DNA of 63,305 bases, from positions 1 to 63,305 of the forward strand of contig NZ_BCWN01000020.1 of assembly GCF_001592225.1 (NCBI RefSeq), in the 5' to 3' direction. The notes under the pieces were generated by a model. That model was not told the DNA's origin and searched no databases. It saw only the letters and a program-made list of their open reading frames with translations. Origin of the DNA: Castellaniella caeni NBRC 101664. Lineage in GTDB: Bacteria > Pseudomonadota > Gammaproteobacteria > Burkholderiales > Burkholderiaceae_B. The translations under genes were made by a program, and so were the position numbers. This document shows positions 57,467-63,305 of the stretch, piece by piece (positions within the stretch are counted from its first letter, which is position 1; each line of letters starts with the position of its first letter).

Positions 57467-58108
57467 ATGGCATTCAAACGATCGACTCTGGCAGCCCTGT
57501 CATTCGCCGTGGGGGCACTGGCGCTGGCAGGCACCAGTCAGGCGGCTCCAGCCGAGGCCTACACGGCGCAGCTGATTCCGATGAACACCCAGGTGACGCA
57601 CTCCAACACCACTGGCGAGGCGCGCTTCCACGTCAACGGCGACAAACTCACCATCGACATCCGCGTGAAGAACGCGCCGGCCAACATCGAGCACTGGCAG
57701 CACTTCCACGGCCTGCTGACCTCGGGCGTGGCCACCTGCCCCACGCTGGGGGCTGACGCCAACGGCGACCGCATCGTCGATCTGATCGAAACCGAACCCT
57801 ACGCCGGCACCACCATGGTGCCCTTCGACATGCACCCCGCCGCCATGGACGTGGCCCACGGCCACTATCCCAAGGCCGCGGCGGATGGCAGCTACCACTA
57901 CCGCCAGGTGGTGTCGCTCAGCGGCCTGTCCGCCGCCTTTGCCAAGGCCTTCCAGGGGCAGGAACTCAACCTGGACAAGCGCGTGATCTTCATCCACGGG
58001 GTGCCCGCCGACACCCAGTTGCCCGGCACGGTGCAGTCGCTGGGCCCCATCCCGGCCAGCACCACGCTGCCCATCGCCTGCGGCAAGATCGAGCGCGCCA
58101 GCCACTGA
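57467..58108 (+). CDS. CHRD-like secreted protein
   Basis: This 213-residue protein has a Sec signal peptide (TLAALSFAVGALALAGTSQA) and is probably periplasmic. The part TGEARFHVNGDKLTIDIRVK followed by HWQHFHGL looks like a CHRD (chordin-type) beta domain. Many His residues (HWQHFHG, FDMHPAAMDVAHGHY) and an EF-hand-like DANGDRIVDLIE suggest metal binding. AGGAG lies eight nt before the ATG. The function is unknown. It converges with the MHS transporter gene, whose stop abuts its own. Confidence 0.65.
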   Translation: MAFKRSTLAALSFAVGALALAGTSQAAPAEAYTAQLIPMNTQVTHSNTTGEARFHVNGDKLTIDIRVKNAPANIEHWQHFHGLLTSGVATCPTLGADANGDRIVDLIETEPYAGTTMVPFDMHPAAMDVAHGHYPKAAADGSYHYRQVVSLSGLSAAFAKAFQGQELNLDKRVIFIHGVPADTQLPGTVQSLGPIPASTTLPIACGKIERASH

Positions 58109-59458
58109 TCAGCGGCCATAGGCGCTGCTGTCGGGATGATCCAGCGTCGAGTGGTGGCGGTTGTCGTGCATGGCCAGGATGGCAATCGAGCCCAGCACCG
58201 CAATCACCACCATATACCAGGGGAACACATTGGCGTACCCCTGGTTTTTCATGAACAACGCCACATATTCAGCCGAGCCGCCAAACAGCGAATTGCCGAT
58301 GGCGTAGGTAAAACCCACCCCCAGGCCGCGTACGTGCGCCGGAAACATTTCAGCCTTGACGATGCCTGAAATCGAGGTATAGAAGCTCAGGAACACCATG
58401 GCCAGCAGAATCATGGCGCCCACCACGACGGGCGACTGCTGCTGGCCGATGGCCGCCAGCAGGGGGACGGGCAGCAACACCATGCCAGCCACGAAGATCA
58501 ACATCGAATTCTTGCGCCCGATGCGGTCGGACACCATGCCCACGAAGGGCTGCATCACCATGAAGACCAGCAGGCACACCGTCATGATCTCGGCCACCAG
58601 CCCCTTGCTCAGGCCCGCCGTGTTGATCAGATACTTCTGCATATAGGTGGTGAAGACGTAAAAGGCCAGCGAACCGATGCAGGTGATGCCCAGCACGACC
58701 CAGAAGGCACGCGGGTAGTTCAGCACTTCCCGGAAAGAGCCCGAGCCCTTGCGCTGGCGGTCTTGCGTGCTGGTGGTCTCATCCAGGCCCGCGCGCAGCC
58801 ACAGCGAAATCAGGGCAGCCACGGCGCCGATGACAAAGGGCAGGCGCCACCAGCCCGCGGTGATCTGTTCCGTGCCCAGGACATGGGTCATGATGACCGC
58901 CAGCAGGCTGGCCAGCAACTGGCCGCCAATCAGCGTCACGTACTGAAAGGACGAGAAAAAGCCCCGGCGACCGCGCAGGGCGACCTCGGACATGTAGGTG
59001 GCGGTCGAGCCGTACTCGCCGCCCACCGAAATGCCCTGGATGCAGCGCATGAGGATGAGCAGCACCGGCGCGAGCCCGCCCACCGTGGCCGCCGTGGGCA
59101 GCAACGCCAGGCCCAGCGAACCCAGCCCCATCATGACGATGGACACCACCATGGCATGCTTGCGGCCGTAGCGATCCGACATGCGACCAAACAGATAGCC
59201 GCCCACGGGGCGCATCAGAAAGCCGATGAAAAAGACTCCCGCCGCCTGCATGTAGGCGCCGGTCTGCCCCACCCCGGTGAAGAACAGCTCGGCGAAATAG
59301 ACGCTGAAAAAGGCGTAGGTGTAAAAATCGAACCATTCGACCAGGTTGCCGCTGGACGCCGCCAGAATCGACTTCACGACCTTGGCGGTAGAGGGTTCCT
59401 GGTGTTGCGGCGTATGGGCTTGCGCGCCTGCGGGCAGGCTGGATGCGGCACTTGTCAT
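58109..59458 (-). CDS. MHS-family MFS transporter (KgtP-like organic acid:H+ symporter)
   Basis: This 449-residue MFS protein has twelve membrane segments. The motifs SGNLVEWFDFYTYAFFSVYF, RPVGGYLFGRMSDRYGRKHA and CIQGISVGGEYGSTATYMSE define the metabolite:H+ symporter family (KgtP, ShiA, CitA). AAGGAGG lies ten nt before the ATG. A two-component system starts divergently 204 nt away and probably controls it. The substrate is likely a di- or tricarboxylate, by analogy. Confidence 0.88.
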   Translation of the reverse strand: MTSAASSLPAGAQAHTPQHQEPSTAKVVKSILAASSGNLVEWFDFYTYAFFSVYFAELFFTGVGQTGAYMQAAGVFFIGFLMRPVGGYLFGRMSDRYGRKHAMVVSIVMMGLGSLGLALLPTAATVGGLAPVLLILMRCIQGISVGGEYGSTATYMSEVALRGRRGFFSSFQYVTLIGGQLLASLLAVIMTHVLGTEQITAGWWRLPFVIGAVAALISLWLRAGLDETTSTQDRQRKGSGSFREVLNYPRAFWVVLGITCIGSLAFYVFTTYMQKYLINTAGLSKGLVAEIMTVCLLVFMVMQPFVGMVSDRIGRKNSMLIFVAGMVLLPVPLLAAIGQQQSPVVVGAMILLAMVFLSFYTSISGIVKAEMFPAHVRGLGVGFTYAIGNSLFGGSAEYVALFMKNQGYANVFPWYMVVIAVLGSIAILAMHDNRHHSTLDHPDSSAYGR

Positions 59459-59662
59459 GTTGTGACCTCCTTATTGTGACTGGAGTATCTTCCTGAAGAT
59501 CGACGGACACATCCGCAGAGACAACCACGCGGGACTCCGTAAAACTACGCAGGCCGCAGCCCTGTCGCCCCGTGCGGCGGCAAGCACGCGACCGGCGGCA
59601 TTTCACCCGCACCAGTCATTTGCTTAGAATGAGGCGAGCCCGACCTCCCGCCCACGCCCTTC

Positions 59663-61384
59663 ATGCCACTCAACCTCCTTCGCTTCACGTTTTTGCGCCA
59701 CTGGCGCTGGGCCCTGGCCGCCTTGCTCGTGGCGCTGCTCACCGTGGCGGCAGGCCGCTGGGCCGAGCAACAAGAGCTGCGGGCCCGCATGGCCTCGCTC
59801 AGGCAGGCCGCCGACGCCTACACGCTGGCACTGCACGGCATCATCGACAAATATGGCGACCTGCCCTACGTCACGGCCCGTCATCCCGCCGTGCAAGACC
59901 TGCTGCGGCACCCGGACGACCCGCGCCTGGTTCAGGCTGCGGATCACTACCTGGCTGATGTGCAGCAGCGCACCGGCGCCGAAGAGCTCTACCTCGTCGA
60001 TCGCCAGGGGCTGACGCTGGCCGCCAGCAACTGGAACGACGCCAGCAGTTTCGTGGGCCACACTTACCGGCAACGCCCCTATTTTCAGGACGCCCTGCAA
60101 GGCCGCCGCGGGCTGTTCTACGGGGTCGGGCTGACCACCACCCAGCCAGGCCTTTTCATTGCCGAGCCTGTCGCCGCGCAAGACGGCATTCTGGGCGTGG
60201 TCGTCGTCAAACTCAGCCTCGCGCCGCTGGCGCAGGCCTGGTCGCGCTCGGCCGACCCGGTCTTCTTGCAAGACGCCCGCGGCATCATTTTCCTGAGTTC
60301 AGTCAGCGCCTGGCTGTATCACGCCGAACATCCGCTCGGCGCGGGCGACCTCGACTGGCTGCGAGAGCACAGCCAGTATGGCGCGCGCGATCATTTCGCC
60401 CCTCTGCCCTGGCGACTGTCACAGCCCGCCGACCTGCCGACGCAGCGCTTGCAAACCCCGCTCGACGGCCGGGCCCGCGATCTGCTGGCCTGGCAAACGC
60501 CGCTGCCCGCACTGGGCTGGACCTTGACGGTAACGGGCGACCTGGGCGAAGTCTGGCGTGCCCGGGAAAAAGCGCAGCTGATCGCCTTGCTGGTCAGCGC
60601 CGCCCTGCTGCTGGGCCTGCTGTATTGGCGCCAGCGCGCAAAACGCCACGCCGAGCAGCGACGCGCCCGGCTGGAACGCGAACAAGAGCAAAAGCTGCAG
60701 CACAGCGCCCGCCTGGCCAGCGTGGGCGAAATGGCCTCGACCCTGGCGCACGAGCTGAACCAGCCGCTCATGGCACTGTCCAATTTCGCCCTGGCGGCGC
60801 AGCAGCTGGCCCCACGGCAAGACCCGGCCCTGCTGAAAGAGGCCCTGGATGGCGTGCTGGAACAATCCACCCGCGCCGCCGACATCGTGCGGCGGGTGCG
60901 CGCCTTCATCAACCCGCAGCGTGCCAGCTACGAGCCGCTGGCCGTGGGCGAACTGTTCGCCCACGTGCAGGCCCTGTTGCAGCCCGAGCTGCAACGTGCC
61001 CAGACGCGCGTCGTCCGGCAAGCCACCGACACGCTACCCCGCGTCCGGGGAGATCGCATCCTGCTCGAGCAGGTGCTCATCAACCTCATCCAGAATGCCG
61101 TCCACGCCATGCAGGCAAGCCCCATCGGGCAGCGCCGAATCGAGCTGAGCGCCTGCCAGGCCGGGCCGATGCTGGAAGTGATGGTCGCCGATCACGGCCC
61201 CGGCATCCCGGCGGAAGCGCTGGCGCAGGTCTTCCAGCCCTTTTTCAGCACCCGGCCCGACGGCCTGGGCCTGGGCCTGAAAATCTGCCATACCATCATC
61301 GAGGCCCACGGTGGCCAGATGCGCGCAGCCAACCGCCGCCAGGGCGGCGCCGCCTTCACCTTCACTCTGCCTGTCCATCCATGA
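59663..61384 (+). CDS. Membrane sensor histidine kinase (DctB-like)
   Basis: This 573-residue kinase has a TM1 at about residues 10-32, a large periplasmic region (~33-295) of the DctB-like dCache type (DRQGLTLAASNWNDASSFVG, YFQDALQGRRGLFYGVG), TM2 (~312-330), a coiled linker, phospho-acceptor His363 in ASTLAHELNQPL, an N-box (NLIQNAVHAMQ) and G-boxes ADHGPGIP and GLGLGLKICH. It probably senses an external organic acid. Its TGA overlaps the response regulator ATG. Confidence 0.9.
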   Translation: MPLNLLRFTFLRHWRWALAALLVALLTVAAGRWAEQQELRARMASLRQAADAYTLALHGIIDKYGDLPYVTARHPAVQDLLRHPDDPRLVQAADHYLADVQQRTGAEELYLVDRQGLTLAASNWNDASSFVGHTYRQRPYFQDALQGRRGLFYGVGLTTTQPGLFIAEPVAAQDGILGVVVVKLSLAPLAQAWSRSADPVFLQDARGIIFLSSVSAWLYHAEHPLGAGDLDWLREHSQYGARDHFAPLPWRLSQPADLPTQRLQTPLDGRARDLLAWQTPLPALGWTLTVTGDLGEVWRAREKAQLIALLVSAALLLGLLYWRQRAKRHAEQRRARLEREQEQKLQHSARLASVGEMASTLAHELNQPLMALSNFALAAQQLAPRQDPALLKEALDGVLEQSTRAADIVRRVRAFINPQRASYEPLAVGELFAHVQALLQPELQRAQTRVVRQATDTLPRVRGDRILLEQVLINLIQNAVHAMQASPIGQRRIELSACQAGPMLEVMVADHGPGIPAEALAQVFQPFFSTRPDGLGLGLKICHTIIEAHGGQMRAANRRQGGAAFTFTLPVHP

Positions 61385-62034
61385 AAGACGCCCCCCTCAC
61401 GCTCTACATCGTTGACGACGACGAAGCGCTGCGCCGCTCGCTGCTGTTGCTGCTGTTTTCCCAGGGCGTGCCGGTGCAGGCCTTCGACTCCGGCGAGGCG
61501 TTTCTGCAGACGGTCGATCTGCGCCAGCCCGGCTGCGTGATCCTGGACTTGCGCATGACCGGCGTCAGCGGCCTGCAAGTGCTCGACGCCCTGCTGGAGG
61601 CCCGCAGCCCTCTGGTGACGCTGTTTCTGTCGGGGCACGGCGACATTCCCACCGCGCTCGAAGCCGTGCGCCTGGGCGCCTACGACTGGGTGGTCAAGCC
61701 CAACACCCAGCAACTACTGGATAAAATACCAGCTGCACTGGCGCAGGCCCGCATGCGCAGCAACGCCCAGCAACATTGGGGTGAGCTGACCCCGCGCGAG
61801 CGCGAAGTAGCCCAACTGGTGGGCCTGGGCTACCCCAACAAAGAAATCGCCCGCATCCTGGTGCCGCCGTGCAGCCCGCGTTCAGTGGAAACCCACCGCG
61901 CCAGCCTGTTCGCCAAACTGGGCGTGGCCAACGACAACGAACTGGGGCGCTGGTTGGGGGCCCACGCCTGGCTGGTGGGGCCCGTGCGGGTCGGCTATCC
62001 CGTGCCGATGAAAGGAGCGCCGAGCACTCGATGA
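61381..62034 (+). CDS. LuxR/FixJ-type response regulator
   Basis: This 217-residue regulator has a receiver domain with phospho-acceptor Asp56 (VILDLRMTGVSG) and Lys109 (WVVKPN), and a LuxR-type HTH (LTPREREVAQLVGLGYPNKE, then SVETHRASLFAKLGV). The turn between HTH helices reads ARILVPPCSPRSVE, about two residues longer than usual (ARxLGISPRTVE), which could affect DNA binding. The start overlaps the kinase stop (ATGA). It likely activates the divergent MHS transporter gene. Confidence 0.9.
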   Translation: MKDAPLTLYIVDDDEALRRSLLLLLFSQGVPVQAFDSGEAFLQTVDLRQPGCVILDLRMTGVSGLQVLDALLEARSPLVTLFLSGHGDIPTALEAVRLGAYDWVVKPNTQQLLDKIPAALAQARMRSNAQQHWGELTPREREVAQLVGLGYPNKEIARILVPPCSPRSVETHRASLFAKLGVANDNELGRWLGAHAWLVGPVRVGYPVPMKGAPSTR

Positions 62035-62071
62035 GCAGAACACCGGCAAGCGCATGGGCGCAGGTCGGGCT

Positions 62072-62218
62072 TTACGGCGCGACGACGAGATTATTGTGTA
62101 CCTCGGTGACGCCTTGGACGGAGCGGACGATCTCGCCCGCCCGCGTGCGTTCGCTCTGGCTCTTGGCAAAGCCCGACAGCTGCACGATGCCGCCCTGGAT
62201 GGTCTTGATCTTACGAAT
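62072..62218 (-). pseudogene. C-terminal remnant of a BON-domain protein
   Basis: The minus-strand frame ending in TAA at 62074-62072 encodes about 48 residues, with IKTIQGGIVQLSGFAKSQSE and VRSVQGVTEVHNNLVV, the second half of a BON (OsmY-like) domain. Immediately upstream the frame has TGA TAA and no start codon or first BON half, so the gene has lost its 5' part. It lies between the response regulator and the YffB gene, and marks an old deletion or insertion. Confidence 0.75.
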
Positions 62219-62251
62219 TTATCAACATTGGACGAAAACGAACAGCTCGAC

Positions 62252-62608
62252 ATGACGGTTACCCTCTACGGCATCAAGAACTGCGACACGATGAAGAAGG
62301 CCTTCACCTGGCTGGGTGCGCAAGGCGTCGATTTCACATTCCACGATTATCGCGTCGCGGGTATCACCCGCGCCAAAGTCGCAGCCTGGGTCGCCGAGGC
62401 AGGGCTGGACAAAGTGCTGAACAAGGCAAGCAAGACATTCCGGGCCTTGCCAAAAGCGGTACGCGACAGTCTGGATGAAGCCAAAGCAATCGACCTGATG
62501 GTCGCAGAGCCCACCATGATCAAGCGCCCTGTGCTGTCGACACCGCACGGCATTGAAGTCGGTTTCAAGCCCGAGCGCTACGCGACAATGGTGGCGACGC
62601 GCGCCTGA
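62252..62608 (+). CDS. Spx/ArsC-family YffB-like protein
   Basis: This 118-residue thioredoxin-fold protein begins MTVTLYGIKNCDTMKKAFTW, with the single N-terminal Cys of the YffB/Spx/ArsC group, and has the family C-terminal region (MIKRPVLSTPHGIEVGFKPE). The ATG at 62252 is chosen because the fold starts right there; a longer upstream frame covers the BON remnant on the other strand. YffB is thought to be a glutathione-dependent reductase; the substrate is unknown. Confidence 0.88.
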   Translation: MTVTLYGIKNCDTMKKAFTWLGAQGVDFTFHDYRVAGITRAKVAAWVAEAGLDKVLNKASKTFRALPKAVRDSLDEAKAIDLMVAEPTMIKRPVLSTPHGIEVGFKPERYATMVATRA

Positions 62609-62789
62609 TCCTGTGGGACAGATGCAAACGACTACAGAACAGGCAACCTCCGTGCAAAGCAAAAGAATCACAGCAGCGGGTCTCCTGTGATCCGACGCAC
62701 AAAGGGAGCTTTCCAAGACATGAGCGCGCTCTATCCTGCGTTGCGTATGGCGCACTGCGAACACCACTATCTGCCTTCGCCTCACCCGC
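62609..62789. other. Gap without recognisable genes, with an inverted repeat
   Basis: No convincing frame is seen. ATCACAG (62667-62673) and CTGTGAT (62685-62691) form a 7-bp inverted repeat with an 11-nt loop; it could be the YffB terminator or an end left by recombination. Base composition is lower in GC than the core genes. Confidence 0.45.
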
Positions 62790-62862
62790 CTGACCACCAT
62801 CGCACCCACCCAGCATTTGCATCTGGTCGGCGATGGTCTCGGTACTGTAGCGGTCGGCTCCG
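62790..62862 (-). pseudogene. Fragment of a single-stranded DNA-binding protein gene
   Basis: The minus strand from 62862 encodes GADRYSTETIADQMQMLGG, very close to the RYxTEIVADQMQMLG segment that ends the OB-fold of SSB proteins. Both the N-terminal OB part and the acidic C-terminal tip are missing, so this is a remnant. It abuts a TraI fragment on the opposite strand. SSB genes are common on plasmids and integrative elements. Confidence 0.65.
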
Positions 62863-62928
62863 CTGCACCTGGACTATGCCTACACCACCACGGCGCACAG
62901 CGCCCAGGGCCTGACCTGCGACCGGGTG
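62863..62928 (+). pseudogene. Fragment of a TraI-type relaxase/helicase
   Basis: The 22 codons from 62863 read LHLDYAYTTTAHSAQGLT then CDRV, matching the conserved helicase motif near the C-terminus of conjugative TraI/RecD-like proteins (YAYTxTxHxxQGxTxDRV). The reading frame opens at a TAG (62848-62850) and continues without a stop into the DUF6088-like protein, so the fragment is fused in frame or merely precedes a GTG start. Confidence 0.6.
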
Positions 62929-63305
62929 CTGTCGCCCAAAGAGTTCCTGCACCTGGGCAGCCGATCCGCCGTAGACCAGGCGTTCTGCCGTTTTGCCAAG
63001 GAAGGCAAGCTGCTGCGCGTTGCACGGGGCATCTACACTGCCCCCGTCACCAGCCGGTTCGGCTCGCGGGCCCCTGCCCCAGAAAAGATCGTCCACGCGC
63101 TGGCTGAACACCATGGCGAAGTCGTCGTGCCTCATGGTGCCAGCGCGGCCAATGCACTGGGGCTCACGCAGCAGGTTCCTGTCCGCGAGGTCTATCTCAC
63201 ATCCGGGCGCACGCACAAGCTGCGGCTGGACCAGTCTGAAATCCTGGTCAGGCATGTCCCTCGCTGGATGCTGGCCCTGGGCACAGGGTTCTGCTACCGG
63301 ATATC
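62926..63305 (+). CDS. DUF6088/AbiEi-like protein, 5' part (runs off the window)
   Basis: From the GTG at 62926 the frame encodes VLSPKEFLHLGSRSAVDQAF then RFAKEGKLLRVARGIYTAPV, the N-terminal winged-helix region of DUF6088 proteins. These resemble AbiEi, the antitoxin of type IV AbiE toxin-antitoxin pairs. HGEVVVPHGASAANALGL and HKLRLDQSEILVRH follow before the window ends. No ribosome binding site is clear, and the codons upstream are TraI-derived, so the true start is uncertain and the gene may be a fusion. A partner toxin (AbiEii/nucleotidyltransferase) would be expected just outside the window. Confidence 0.65.
   Translation, partial: MLSPKEFLHLGSRSAVDQAFCRFAKEGKLLRVARGIYTAPVTSRFGSRAPAPEKIVHALAEHHGEVVVPHGASAANALGLTQQVPVREVYLTSGRTHKLRLDQSEILVRHVPRWMLALGTGFCYRI

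Overview
This window is GC-rich chromosomal DNA from a betaproteobacterium. Gene order and protein types (oxyR next to recG, glnA-ntrB-ntrC, rph-rdgB-hemW, several LivKHMGF-type ABC systems, many solute-binding proteins, a nitric oxide reductase) fit the Alcaligenaceae (Bordetella/Achromobacter/Castellaniella-like). The genus is inference. Both ends look like places where an assembly would break: the left end lies inside a tetranucleotide repeat and the right end in a mosaic of plasmid-type gene fragments.

Layout. 1-1444: 5' part of a type I polyketide-synthase-like ketosynthase gene (minus strand), whose reading frame runs into at least 20 copies of a 4-nt repeat just after the KS core. 1627-3303: hipA-hipB toxin-antitoxin-like pair, more AT-rich than its surroundings. 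3443-3599: duplicated terminator modules. 3595-8450: livK-livHMGF branched-chain amino acid uptake. 8665-9510 proC; 9672-13818 ugpBAEC glycerol-3-phosphate uptake; 14103-15224 an orphan LivK paralogue. 15437-19782: oxyR, recG, ridA, fpr. 19999-23851: nitrogen control (glnA-ntrBC) behind a sigma-54 promoter with NtrC boxes. 24185-27750: hemW, rdgB and rph, divergent from yicC. 28149-31067: unusual nitric oxide reductase operon. 31064-34528: urea transporter and two MFS exporters. 34529-36270: fabB and fabA; then an FlhE-like secreted protein, an NRDE/TANGO2-like protein, a YqeY-like protein, an OYE reductase and KtrAB potassium uptake (to 41634). 41687-43998: HisJQM-like amino acid uptake lacking its ATPase. 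44017-49474: GST, secreted protein, Acs with a small coupled partner, EmrB-type MFS. 49593-52397: solute-binding protein coupled to an OYE, and an SRPBCC protein. 52549-57210: second Liv operon with a Tat-type binding protein. 57467-62034: CHRD-like secreted protein, and an MHS-family carrier divergent from a two-component system. 62072-63305: BON remnant, Spx/ArsC-like YffB, then SSB, TraI and DUF6088 fragments.

The cell suggested by these genes lives on amino acids, organic acids and acetate, regulates nitrogen through NtrBC, senses peroxide through OxyR and can reduce nitric oxide. The most unusual items are the candidate phase-variable ketosynthase at the left edge, the NOR operon with a two-haem NorC fusion, the perfect palindrome between rph and yicC, and the mobile-element junction at the right edge.
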